A DNA stretch of 64,000 nt from Akkermansiaceae bacterium (lineage in GTDB: Bacteria > Verrucomicrobiota > Verrucomicrobiia > Verrucomicrobiales > DEV007). The stretch lies in assembly GCA_024233005.1 (NCBI GenBank), contig JACKQE010000010.1, forward strand, positions 124,001 to 188,000, in the 5' to 3' direction. Every line of letters starts with the position of its first letter. The stretch's first letter is position 1. Below are positions 8,885 through 17,647 of this stretch, one piece after another. The position numbers were made by a program, and so were the translations under genes. A model generated the notes under the pieces. The model worked only from the letters and a program-made list of their open reading frames with translations, was not told where the DNA came from and made no database searches.

Positions 8885-9066
8885 GGCGTGTTCTGATGAG
8901 TTCGCTGGTTGATTGCTTCAACGCTTCAACTTACTGGATAGGTCCCGCCGGCAAAAGCGGGAGAGCCACGATTGGAACCTCCGAACACGCCACCTTTTCA
9001 AATTTTTCAGGCGGCGCGAACCAAATGCTCAGCCATATTGTCTCTGAAAGAACACAACACCCACAC

Positions 9067-9693
9067 ATGCGCCTCCTTTTCTTTATCGTCCTGGTGTCGC
9101 CTGCAATGCTCGTGACTGCTCAAGAGCAAGTTGCAGAACCAGCAAGGTGGATTCCAACTCGTCCCGAAAAGATCGTGTTCCAGTCCCATGGAACGGCGCA
9201 GATACTCGAGGACCGTTCTGTTCAGCTCGGAGGAGATGCACGGTGGCAGGAATTTACGCTCTATTTTCGGTTTCCGAAGTCAACCCTGATACAGGAAATG
9301 CGCGTTGAATTGTTGCCGCCGACATCGTCGGCGGATCCCAACCGTCCCCGGCAACGCAAGCGATTAATTCTGTTTGACATCAAGCCGCACTTGCAGAATC
9401 GCCTTGATCAAATGACATCGTTGGAGTTCTCCTCCTGCGTTTACCTGGGGAACGCTGACGATGAATCAACCGCCAATTGCATCGACTCCTTGACGGATAC
9501 AGGATGGACGGCTCCGGCGTTCACACAAAGTCTCCAGTCGCATCAATTGGCTCTCAGACTCAAGAAGCCGTTGACACTTGATGACGAACAGCGGATGGCT
9601 CTGACGTTTGATACCGGCGGCTCGCCCGATCTGGACGTTCTGTCACGACTGAGAGTATCATTCGTCCCGACCAGTCAGAACCAGTCAAAGTAA
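9067..9693 (+). CDS. Secreted hypothetical protein
   Basis: 208 residues from the ATG at 9067, chosen because MRLLFFIVLVSPAMLVTAQ is a clean signal peptide; the 57 codons before it look non-coding. The mature part has a segment QEFTLYFRFPKSTLIQEMRV followed by ELLPPTSS and a later FDIKP. This resembles the beta-sandwich region found between domains in planctomycete-type DUF1549/DUF1553 proteins ('...iRlEvLPd...'). No cytochrome motif is present. I cannot assign a function; a periplasmic or cell-surface location is likely. Confidence 0.6.
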   Translation: MRLLFFIVLVSPAMLVTAQEQVAEPARWIPTRPEKIVFQSHGTAQILEDRSVQLGGDARWQEFTLYFRFPKSTLIQEMRVELLPPTSSADPNRPRQRKRLILFDIKPHLQNRLDQMTSLEFSSCVYLGNADDESTANCIDSLTDTGWTAPAFTQSLQSHQLALRLKKPLTLDDEQRMALTFDTGGSPDLDVLSRLRVSFVPTSQNQSK

Positions 9694-9788
9694 CCGTCGC
9701 AGGCACGGGAGCGTCGGTGGTCAGCAGACTTTGAAACACACGTTAAGACCCCCCGCCGCCCCGTGATGCGGGAGGTTCGCCAAAGAAT

Positions 9789-10209
9789 ATGAAAATAGCA
9801 AGGTGCACTATCATCGCAGCCAACTTGGTTTTCTGTGCCATGCCCGCACCCGCCGAGAACGCCGCGGAAACCGACCAGTAACAAGTGATCGAGATTACCG
9901 CCACCGAACTTTGGAGTAAACTGAAAGGAGACTGGAAGGCGGAAGATCGCCCTGCTTTCATTGACCTTCGCAGTGCGCAGGAGTAAGCCAAGGGGCATGT
10001 GACAGGAGCGAGACAGCTCGACTGCGAGTCCGAAGATTTTGATGCGAAGGATGCCAAACTGGACCGCAAACGTACCTGCGTCGTCTACTGCCAAGATGGG
10101 ACCCTTTCTGCCGAAGTGGCCGCAAGGTTGAAGATTGGGGGGGCAGGAGCTTTATCACCTCAAGGGTGGTTGGGAAGCCTATGAGGCATTCATCAGGGGG
10201 CGGCGCTGA
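9789..10209 (+). pseudogene. Secreted rhodanese-domain protein, inactivated
   Basis: Reading from ATG 9789 gives a signal-like peptide (MKIARCTIIAANLVFCAMPA). A rhodanese fold follows: RPAFIDLRSAQE, AKGHVTGARQLD, and the active-site loop VYCQDGTLSAEVA with the catalytic Cys. Two in-frame TAA stops interrupt it, after ETDQ and after RSAQE, where most rhodaneses have a Tyr. A frameshift in the G run near 10138-10146 separates AARLK from LYHLKGGWEAYEAFIRG, the usual rhodanese C-terminus. Three independent lesions mean the gene is dead as sequenced. Confidence 0.75.
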
Positions 10210-10534
10210 GGCTCCAACAAGGCGTGGCCTCCCTGGACTCCCGGGCGATGCGAACGAGGGAATTGGCAGGGGGCAGAAGATGGCTTTTGAACATTCCCAG
10301 CGGGCTGGGCGACCGCAAAAATCAAATCCCTTTAGAGGATTAAATTCACTCAAAAAGAATAAAAACGATTGCGCTCCGACGTAATTTTGAGGCAAATAAT
10401 GGCTGAGCCACCTCGGATCCAGTGATGAACCGCAGTTCTAACCTCTGTCCTGCATCGAGTGCGCGATCACGGTCTTCCGGGCAGCATGCTTTAACATTAG
10501 GCCGCTTGACACACCACAATCAAAAGGAACCCGT
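10210..10534. other. Intergenic, no gene seen
   Basis: About 325 bp including an A-rich stretch near 10340-10375. A TTGACA at 10506-10511 lies just upstream of the next gene but has no convincing -10 partner. Confidence 0.4.
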
Positions 10535-10774
10535 ATGAACATACAAACAACGTTCGGAATGATTGGATTCAGTGGCGGTGAGTTGCTGTTCCTCACCCTT
10601 TCACTCGCCCTCACGGCGTTCTGGATTGGGATGCTCGTTGAATGCGCCAGGCGCATCCTCAATGGCGACACCAGGCAGGTCGGCTGGCTCATTGTCATTG
10701 CCCTGACCCACGGTTTCGGCGCGCTGGCGTATTTCTTCCTGGGCCGGCGTTCCGCGACGGTTGCTCAGCCGTGA
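10535..10774 (+). CDS. Small PLDc_N-type membrane protein
   Basis: 79 residues with two hydrophobic segments (about 12-32 and 49-69) separated by a short charged stretch (ECARRILNGDTRQVGW). This two-helix layout with ALAYFFLGRR at the end is that of PLDc_N ('phospholipase D-nuclease N-terminal') proteins, which often occur as stand-alone inner-membrane peptides of unknown function. A ribosome binding site (aaagga) lies about 9 bp before the ATG. Confidence 0.65.
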   Translation: MNIQTTFGMIGFSGGELLFLTLSLALTAFWIGMLVECARRILNGDTRQVGWLIVIALTHGFGALAYFFLGRRSATVAQP

Positions 10775-10887
10775 CCCACCGGCGGTCCAAGCAGGAGCGG
10801 CCGCGAACCCGGCCATCGCGTTCCTGATCCTGGAGTCACCCTTGGCCGAGTCGGAAAAGTGTTCCCCGCGATCGAACCTTCTCCGCC

Positions 10888-11352
10888 ATGAAACGCCTTT
10901 CTGCCCTCACCCTCTGTCTCAGTCTTGCCTTGCTGGGATGCCGCAAGGCGGAACATCAGCAGGCGGAATCCCTGCCCAGGGAAGCCGCCCAAACGCCCCC
11001 GGTGGCCGCGGAAGCACCGACTCAAGCGTCGCCGCGATGCCAAGCGCGCGTCGCCTGCCACAACGGCACGCTCGACTCCGGCAGTGTTTGTTCGGTCAGC
11101 AACTTTCAGCCGGACGGCACCCTGCACACGAAGGGGAAAATGACGTGCGGGTTTCCCGGAAAGGTCTCGGAGATCGAGTGGTCGTTTGTGGAGCGCCGCG
11201 GCTCAAGCGACCTTTACCGATTCACACGCCGATTCCCGAGTGACACCGCGGCTGTCAGCACGACCAGCAGGAATGTCGAGTTCAGCGACAAGAGGGTGAT
11301 CGTGTTCCAGGATCAGTTTCAAGCCATTGTGATTGAGCCGCCGATGGAATGA
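10888..11352 (+). CDS. Hypothetical lipoprotein
   Basis: 154 residues. A short signal peptide ends in a lipobox LLGC (Cys18), so lipid anchoring is expected. A Pro/Ala/Glu-rich linker (about 22-48) precedes a compact domain with four Cys (CQARVACHNG, GSVCS, KMTCGF), which could form disulfides in the periplasm. I recognise no family. It follows the PLDc_N-like gene by 113 bp on the same strand. Confidence 0.65.
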   Translation: MKRLSALTLCLSLALLGCRKAEHQQAESLPREAAQTPPVAAEAPTQASPRCQARVACHNGTLDSGSVCSVSNFQPDGTLHTKGKMTCGFPGKVSEIEWSFVERRGSSDLYRFTRRFPSDTAAVSTTSRNVEFSDKRVIVFQDQFQAIVIEPPME

Positions 11353-11847
11353 TCACCGCGCCGCCCCGCCGCCCGGCTTTGCCGGCGGACGGGGCTGCCC
11401 ATGGGGCGATGGTTGTGGCAATCGACCGGGTGTTTCCGGCGGCGGTCGCGGCGCTTGATCGCAGGACCCGGGGGATCGCTGGAAATCGTGAATCAAGAGT
11501 GATTCGAATTCCCCCAAATCATGAGGGGCAACCGGCCTATCCCTCTGCTGCGCTGCACTGGTTCGGCTGTCACACGGGCGACCTCCGGACAAGGGCCTCG
11601 TGGCGTTTGCCGGATCACCCTTCAGGCGGCCTGTCTGTTCTTCGCGCCGCGGCCTTGGCCACGAATCAGCAGACTTCGGTTGGTTCCGCCTCGGGTGAGG
11701 GGAGCGGCTCAACCAGTCCCCACTGGCCCCCAAAAAGGTCGGTGCCGTGAAGTATTTCCAATGGTACCTTTCCGGCACCTTCCCCTGCGCACCGGGGGAG
11801 AACCTCTGTCTCGGAGCAGGGGCGTGAATCATGAGCGTTTGGCCACG
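11353..11847. other. No convincing gene
   Basis: About 495 bp between the lipoprotein gene and the next membrane protein. Open frames run through it on both strands, but their translations are Arg/Pro-rich and unlike proteins. No RNA gene or repeat recognised. Confidence 0.4.
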
Positions 11848-12234
11848 ATGCGGCATCTCTTTTCCCATTTCAGTCGCTTTCATTTGTATAGCTTCGTGGC
11901 AATTTATCTGGTGTTTGCCGGGATGACGTTTTTGGCTCTCCACGCGGGGTCTGACGCTGACCGCCGCGAGAATTGGGTGGCTGCGGCCACGATGGGCGCT
12001 GTTTCCGGTCCCTTCACGGGCGCGATTGCCCGGCATTTCCAGGCCTGCTGCCTGCAGTTCTCCTTCTCGATCCTCCCCTACAGCGCGGTCGTACTCGGAG
12101 CAGGGATCCTCTTCCAGATTGTCCCGTTGCCATTGCGACGCTTTGCCCGGCCCGTACGCTTGACTCTGTGGTGTCTGGGATTGCTGGGGTGGTTTGGAGG
12201 TGGTTGGGTATCCTTTTTTCACGCTCTCTCATGA
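11848..12234 (+). CDS. Small polytopic membrane protein of unknown function
   Basis: 128 residues from the ATG at 11848 (MRHLFSHFSRFHLYSF), chosen because everything upstream in frame looks non-coding. Four hydrophobic stretches can be seen: about 12-32, 45-56, 73-93 and 104-124. I do not recognise a family. Confidence 0.55.
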   Translation: MRHLFSHFSRFHLYSFVAIYLVFAGMTFLALHAGSDADRRENWVAAATMGAVSGPFTGAIARHFQACCLQFSFSILPYSAVVLGAGILFQIVPLPLRRFARPVRLTLWCLGLLGWFGGGWVSFFHALS

Positions 12235-12401
12235 ATCCCTCGCCGAACCCTGTGCCAGAGCGAACCTTTGTCCCGCCGGACCGTCGAAAGGTGCGGGTCC
12301 GGTGCGAGCGACTGCGGCCGCCGACCGGGCGTTTCCGGCATCGATCATTGAATTTGGGTGTCTGGAGGAGGCCGGGGGGCGTGCCAGAAACGGGCTGGCA
12401 G

Positions 12402-13319
12402 ATGAGCGCCGTGAGAACGTCCCTCCTGAGTGTCCTGCTCGCCGCCGCGAGCACCGTCACCGCGCAAGAGCCGACGGCTCCGCCACAAGGGAATCCGGGG
12501 AAATCGACCGAACCGCGCGCCTCTTGGGGCAAGATCGTGTTGAACGCAGACGACACCCCCGCATTCCCCCAGCCGCCGGTTGGGTGGGATGTGCCGCGAG
12601 ACGGCATCGCGCACGGACGGCTGGCCCTGATCGAATACGAGTCCCGGACCGTCGGTGCGCGGCGGAAGATGACGGTCTACACGCCGCCCGGATACACCCT
12701 GGAGCGCAAGTATCCGGTGCTCTACTTGTTGCACGGGATCGGCGGGGATGAGACGGAGTGGCAGGGCTTCGCGCAGCCGGAGGTGCTGCTCGACAACCTG
12801 ATTGCCGACGGCAAGGCCGCGCCGATGATCATCGTGATGCCCAATGGCCGCGCTCAGAAGGAGGATCGGGCCGTGGGCGACCTGTTCCAGCAGAGCCCGG
12901 CTTTTGCCCGGTTCGAACGGGACTTGCTCGATGACGTGATTCCGACCATCGAGTCCCGCTATGGCACGTTCCCTGACCGTGAACACCGCGCCCTCGCCGG
13001 GCTCTCGATGGGGGGAGGGCAGTCGCTGAATTTCGGCCTTGGCCATCCCGATCTGTTTGCTTGGGTGGGCGGCTTTTCCTCCGCGCCCAACACCCGCGCA
13101 TCCAAGGAGCTTCTGCCCGACCCGGCGACGGCCTCACGGTTCAAGCTCCTCTGGCTTTCCTGCGGCAAGCGGGACGGATTGATCCACATCAGCCAGGACG
13201 TGCACGCCTACCTGAAGGCAAACGCCGTGCCTCATGTCTGGCATGTCACCGATCACGCCCACGACGCGCCGGAGTGGAAGCAGGCGCTTTATTTTTTTGC
13301 GCAGCAGCTTTTCAAATGA
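12402..13319 (+). CDS. Secreted esterase, feruloyl-esterase-like (CE1/esterase D fold)
   Basis: 305 residues from ATG 12402. A signal peptide ends at TVTAQ (about 21). The alpha/beta-hydrolase core shows MTVYTPPGY (90-98), YPVLYLLHGIGGDETEW (104-120), the nucleophile elbow GLSMGGG with Ser202, and a likely catalytic His in TDHAHDAPEW near residue 281-285. The layout matches the esterase-D/CE1 family, which includes feruloyl and acetylxylan esterases and often pairs with glycan degradation in Verrucomicrobiota. Substrate is not deducible. Confidence 0.8.
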   Translation: MSAVRTSLLSVLLAAASTVTAQEPTAPPQGNPGKSTEPRASWGKIVLNADDTPAFPQPPVGWDVPRDGIAHGRLALIEYESRTVGARRKMTVYTPPGYTLERKYPVLYLLHGIGGDETEWQGFAQPEVLLDNLIADGKAAPMIIVMPNGRAQKEDRAVGDLFQQSPAFARFERDLLDDVIPTIESRYGTFPDREHRALAGLSMGGGQSLNFGLGHPDLFAWVGGFSSAPNTRASKELLPDPATASRFKLLWLSCGKRDGLIHISQDVHAYLKANAVPHVWHVTDHAHDAPEWKQALYFFAQQLFK

Positions 13320-13422
13320 GCAATCCTATGATCTGGTCCTCCCGAGGAGTGCGCCGACCCACGCATCGCGGCAACGACCCGGCTTCGACAGTCACTCAGA
13401 TTGAGGCACACGGTGATTGATC

Positions 13423-13650
13423 ATGACTTATATCGAATACAAAACCGACATCCAGCGGCATCTCCAAAGCCATCCCCGTGGCGCGACCTGGCAAGAACTG
13501 CGAGACTCTCTCCAGCTGCCCTATGTGCGTCCATGCCCGGAATGGACCCGCAGACTGGAACAGGAGATCGGCCTTGTCAGGCGCAAGGGATACGGCCGGA
13601 GTCTACAGTGGGCGCTTCCGTCAGCCGCCGCTCCTGAACCAAAGGAATGA
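13423..13650 (+). CDS. Small winged-helix-like protein
   Basis: 75 residues from ATG 13423. The sequence YKTDIQRHLQSHPRGATWQELRDSL, LPYVRPCPEWTRRLEQEIGLVR, and KGYGRSLQWAL reads like a compact winged helix: helix, 'ATWQEL' helix, recognition helix, then a basic wing. This suggests nucleic-acid binding, but no specific family is certain. It stands alone between the esterase and the convergent nitrilase gene. Confidence 0.5.
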   Translation: MTYIEYKTDIQRHLQSHPRGATWQELRDSLQLPYVRPCPEWTRRLEQEIGLVRRKGYGRSLQWALPSAAAPEPKE

Positions 13651-13727
13651 CCCATCGGACTGTGCGGTTCCGGCCCGCTCATTCCAAAGGGCGTTGGAGG
13701 CGCCGAGACATCAAGCCACGTTGCCGC

Positions 13728-15083
13728 TCATTCCCCCTTCACCACCGGGCGGTGACGTTCGATCTGGGCGCGGAAATCGCCGAGACTGTTCCAATGGGAG
13801 CGTTCGTTGAGATCGACCTCGGCAATGGCCACGGTGCCGAAGTCGCTCGCTTTGGCCAGCACCTCGCCATAATGGTCGAAGATGCCGGAGATCATCCAAT
13901 CGGTCTTTTGCCAGTCCGTATAGGTGCTGCTGACGAGGTAAACATGGTTTTCACAGGCCCGGGCCCGGGCGAGCAGGGGATTGCAGCCCCAGACCGGCCA
14001 GGCGATGACTTCGGCTCCGTTTTTGGTCAACTCCCGCGCCACTTCGGGGAAAAAGCCGTCATAACAGATCATCATGCCGACCTTGCCAAAGCGGGTGTCA
14101 AAAACGGGGTAGTCGTGACCGGGGGTGATCCCCTCGGTGATTTCACTGCGGGGCAGGCTGACCTTGCGGTATTTTCCCACCAGGCCTCCATCCGGGCCAA
14201 TCAGGGCGGCGGTGTTGTAGAGGGTGGCTCCGTCCCGTTCCACCAGTCCGGCCACCAGATACAGGCCGAGTTTTTTGGCGAGACCGCCGAAATAGACGGT
14301 CGAGGGCCCGGGGATGGGCTCGGCGCTGGCGGCCATGGGTTGGCCGGTGCCGTAGTAGGTCAGCGTTTCCGGCAGGACCACGAGATCGGCTCCCAGCCGG
14401 GCGGCTTCCTCGATGAGGGGGGCGAAGAGTCGGGGCTTTTCCCTCGGATCGCTTCCCTCACGGGGTTGGAAATGGATCGTCGCCAGTTTCACCTTGCGCG
14501 GGGCGGGTGCGGGGACCGCCACCAGACTGATGTCGCTCCAGACGGCCTTGGCATTCCCGGCCCACTGGAGATAGAGCTCGACTTTGGCTTTGCGGGCGCC
14601 TGTCGGGGCGGGCAGGATTTCCTCAAAGCGACCCCATTCTCCGGCGGCGGAGCCCAGATCGACCGGGTATTCCGGTTCGGCGCGGGGGATGGTGCCTTTT
14701 GCATAACCGGCCGGGGCGGGAGTATCCCAATGGACGGGTTGGCCTTTTTCGTCCTGCCATAGAATGCGGGCCACCACGCTGCGCCGGGGGATGGGAACGT
14801 TCTCAAAACGACGCCAGGCGGTGAAGTGATAGAATTTGCCGCCTTCCACTGGGATCTCATGTTCCCAGCAGCCGATCCACTGTTCCCCGGGACCGGTTTG
14901 GAGACTCCATCCGGCCCTGCCCTCACGGCCCCCGGTGGGATCATACGCTGCCGTGGGCCGGGTCTCCGCGCGGGGGCTCCAAACCGTCCAGTCCTGCGGG
15001 ATGGGGGCGCCGCCCCGCGTCGGAGAGGGGCGGACCGCTTGAGCGAGGACCAAGAAACACAGGAGGAGCAATCGGAGGTTCAT
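13728..15083 (-). CDS. Secreted carbon-nitrogen hydrolase (nitrilase fold) with N-terminal beta-sandwich
   Basis: 451 residues from the ATG at 15083 (MNLRLLLLCFLVLAQA signal peptide). Residues about 20-200 resemble a carbohydrate-binding-type sandwich (GWSLQTGPGEQWIGCWEHEI, AKVELYLQWAG). The nitrilase domain follows with the full Glu-Lys-Cys triad: VVLPETLTYY (about 236), GKYRKVSLP (about 303) and MICYDGFFPEVAREL (about 338). Such enzymes hydrolyse amide bonds; a secreted form fused to a sandwich domain is known in PVC bacteria, but substrates are unknown. It lies convergent to the preceding small gene. Confidence 0.82.
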   Translation of the reverse strand: MNLRLLLLCFLVLAQAVRPSPTRGGAPIPQDWTVWSPRAETRPTAAYDPTGGREGRAGWSLQTGPGEQWIGCWEHEIPVEGGKFYHFTAWRRFENVPIPRRSVVARILWQDEKGQPVHWDTPAPAGYAKGTIPRAEPEYPVDLGSAAGEWGRFEEILPAPTGARKAKVELYLQWAGNAKAVWSDISLVAVPAPAPRKVKLATIHFQPREGSDPREKPRLFAPLIEEAARLGADLVVLPETLTYYGTGQPMAASAEPIPGPSTVYFGGLAKKLGLYLVAGLVERDGATLYNTAALIGPDGGLVGKYRKVSLPRSEITEGITPGHDYPVFDTRFGKVGMMICYDGFFPEVARELTKNGAEVIAWPVWGCNPLLARARACENHVYLVSSTYTDWQKTDWMISGIFDHYGEVLAKASDFGTVAIAEVDLNERSHWNSLGDFRAQIERHRPVVKGE

Positions 15084-15265
15084 GACAGAAGAGAGTGGTT
15101 CACTGATTATCAAACCATGCCCGGTGGCGCTGCGGCAAGGGCTTCTGTGGCACTGGTCTGCCGCATTCACGTCCCGCCTTTTTTCTAGATCGGAAATTTT
15201 TCACGAAACTTTTGCCCCGGGGTCTGGTTATCACTTTGTATCGCGCTCCCTTCTTTTCCGATTCC

Positions 15266-17611
15266 ATGAAATCTCCCCGATGGTTCTTTCCTTTCGCCGC
15301 GCTGGTTGGCTTGGCCGGCGTTTCCCTGCAGGCCGGAGATCCGGCTCCCGCGGTGCCAACCGCCGCACTTTCAGACGACAAGATCCGGGCCGCGGCCCAG
15401 CGGATCGATGAGCTGGTGGCCAAATCCTGCGAAGCGCATGGAGTGGCGATGAACGCTCCGATCAATGATGAAACCTTCGTCCGCCGGGCCTATCTGGATT
15501 TGATTGGACGGGTGCCCACGGTGGCGGAGGCCCGGGAATTTCTCGGCAGCACCTATGCGGAGAAACGGCAGCGATTGATCGAGCAACTCCTCGCCTCCGA
15601 GGGAAGTGTCAGTCATTCTTACAACTACTGGGCCGATGTGCTGCGGGTGAACGACAGTCTGGGAAACAACGGCAAGGCCAATGAAGCCGCCTACCGTCTC
15701 TGGATCAAAGACGCTCTGCGGCAGAACAAGCCCTATGACCAGATGGTCTATGAACTGGTCAGCGCCCGGGGCAACCTCTGGGACAACGGAGCCATCGGGT
15801 ATTACCAGCGCGACCGCGGGATGCCTCTGGACAACATGGCCAACACGGTGCGGATTTTCCTCGGCACGCGCTTGGAATGCGCCCAGTGCCACAACCATCC
15901 TTTCGACAAGTGGAAGCAGATGGATTTCTTCCAGATGGCGGCATTCAGCAACGGCATGGACGCGAACCGCTATGAGTCGCCGAATCGCAAAGCCTTGACT
16001 CAAAGTGTCAAAGAGGACAGCGGGAAGGCGCGGCTTCAAAAAATGGCGGCGCTGCGGGAAGAGCTGGAGGCGAAGCTGGGGAACGACAAAAACGCCATCC
16101 GGGCAGCGATGAAAGAAGAGCTGGCGAAGCTGAAAAAAGACGGGGAGGGGGATGCCAAGCCGAAGAAGAAGGAGGGTGACAATTCCATGAAGCTCGTTCT
16201 CAACGAGCTCTACAAGCCCCTGCGCTACACCACAGTGTCGGAGACGGACAAAGACCTCAAGCTGCCCCATGATTATCAATACAGTGATGCCAAGCCGGAG
16301 GATCCCGTGGCCGCCAAAACGATGTTCGGCGAACCGGCTGACCTTGCCTCCGGGCAGTCCAAGATCGAAGCTTATGCTAAGTGGATGGCCTCCGCAGAGA
16401 ATCCGACGTTCACCAAGGTTATTGTGAACCGCCTATGGAAGAGAATGTTCGGGCTCGCCTTGGTGGAGCCTTTCGATGAACTGACCGAACAAACCCAGGT
16501 CGCGAATCCCGAGTTGCTGGCCTATTTGGAAGGGTTGATGAAGGAACTGAAGTTTGACATGCGTGGGTTTACCCGCATTCTCGCCAATACCCAGGCCTAT
16601 CAGCGGGCCGCGACGACCACCGAACTTGAGCTGGGGATGCCGTATTATTTTCAAGGGCCGGTGCTGCGCCGTCTCACGGCGGAGCAGGTCTGGGACAGTG
16701 TCCTAGCGCTGCTGGTGGAGGATCCTGACCGCTACAAGCCCTCCGTCAAGGATGACATCGCCCGGATTGAGGAGCAGAAACAGATGTATGAGAGTCTCGA
16801 AGGCCGTCCGTTTGAGGAGTACAAACAGATGGTCGAGCAGCTCGCGGCGCAGACCGGATCCCAGGCCAAATTGGTGGAGCAAAAGCGCAAGGAAGCCCTG
16901 GCGGCCCGGGATGCCGGGGATGACGAAAAGGCGAGGGAGATTTCCCGCGAATTGCGGACGACTCAGGGGAGTATCGAAAAAACAATGCGGCAGACGGCTT
17001 TCACGGAACTGAAGCGCGGGGCCGATGAGGCGGAATTGCTCAAGGTTTTCGGACTCACCGAAGCGGTCCTGAGCGACTCGGTTCTGTCTGCGGCCAAGCT
17101 GGAAGCTCCCAAGGAGGCCTTGCCGGAAGGGATGACCAAGAAAGAGCGCCGGGCGCTGCTGCAAAGCAAGGGGGAAGAAAAGGCCAAGAAAAGCGCCAAG
17201 GGCGGCAAAGGCAACAAGGGGGAAGCCAAGCCGGGTGAACTGGGCACCCTGGCCCGGGCCTCTGAAATCACTGCCCGTCCCGGAAGTTTTCTCCGCACGT
17301 TTGGTCAATCGGATCGTGAAGTCATTGAAAACGCCAACGATGAAGCCACGGTTCCCCAGGCCTTGGAATTGCTCAACGGCCCGATCGCATCCGCTCTGAC
17401 CAACCCTGGGTCGGTCTTGGCAAAGACGCTTCAGGCTGCTCCGACTCCAGAGTCCAAAATTGAGGCGATTTACACCGCCATGCTGGCCCGTAAACCTTCC
17501 CCGGCCGAGACCTCGCGTCTGCTCGAAGAGGTCAAGGCCCATGGGGACCGGGCCTATCAGGACATCGCCTGGGCGGTGCTCAACGGTTCCCAGTTCCTCT
17601 TTGTTCAATAA
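15266..17611 (+). CDS. DUF1549/DUF1553 planctomycete-type cytochrome-associated protein
   Basis: 781 residues from the ATG at 15266, whose product begins with a signal peptide (MKSPRWFFPFAALVGLAG). DUF1549 follows (NDETFVRRAYLDLIGRVPT, YNYWADVLRVN) and contains CAQCHNHPFDKW with a CxxCH at 205-209. DUF1553 occupies the C-terminal half (NRLWKRMFGLALVEPFDE, LRRLTAEQVWDSV, and ILNGSQFLF-like end). The usual N-terminal PSCyt1 cytochrome is absent. Two Lys/Glu-rich insertions, about 245-312 and 615-658, look like coiled coil and linker. It is followed 36 bp later by a DUF1501 gene, its standard partner. These pairs are abundant in PVC bacteria and thought to be cell-surface or periplasmic, possibly in polysaccharide breakdown. 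Confidence 0.88.
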   Translation: MKSPRWFFPFAALVGLAGVSLQAGDPAPAVPTAALSDDKIRAAAQRIDELVAKSCEAHGVAMNAPINDETFVRRAYLDLIGRVPTVAEAREFLGSTYAEKRQRLIEQLLASEGSVSHSYNYWADVLRVNDSLGNNGKANEAAYRLWIKDALRQNKPYDQMVYELVSARGNLWDNGAIGYYQRDRGMPLDNMANTVRIFLGTRLECAQCHNHPFDKWKQMDFFQMAAFSNGMDANRYESPNRKALTQSVKEDSGKARLQKMAALREELEAKLGNDKNAIRAAMKEELAKLKKDGEGDAKPKKKEGDNSMKLVLNELYKPLRYTTVSETDKDLKLPHDYQYSDAKPEDPVAAKTMFGEPADLASGQSKIEAYAKWMASAENPTFTKVIVNRLWKRMFGLALVEPFDELTEQTQVANPELLAYLEGLMKELKFDMRGFTRILANTQAYQRAATTTELELGMPYYFQGPVLRRLTAEQVWDSVLALLVEDPDRYKPSVKDDIARIEEQKQMYESLEGRPFEEYKQMVEQLAAQTGSQAKLVEQKRKEALAARDAGDDEKAREISRELRTTQGSIEKTMRQTAFTELKRGADEAELLKVFGLTEAVLSDSVLSAAKLEAPKEALPEGMTKKERRALLQSKGEEKAKKSAKGGKGNKGEAKPGELGTLARASEITARPGSFLRTFGQSDREVIENANDEATVPQALELLNGPIASALTNPGSVLAKTLQAAPTPESKIEAIYTAMLARKPSPAETSRLLEEVKAHGDRAYQDIAWAVLNGSQFLFVQ

Positions 17612-17647
17612 GGTAGTCTGAAATCATCCCACGCCACCCATCCGACC

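Noticed and set aside
13647..14762. 371-codon plus-strand frame antisense to the nitrilase-fold gene
   Set aside because: The opposite strand carries the complete catalytic triad. This frame is Gly/Phe-rich with no domain.
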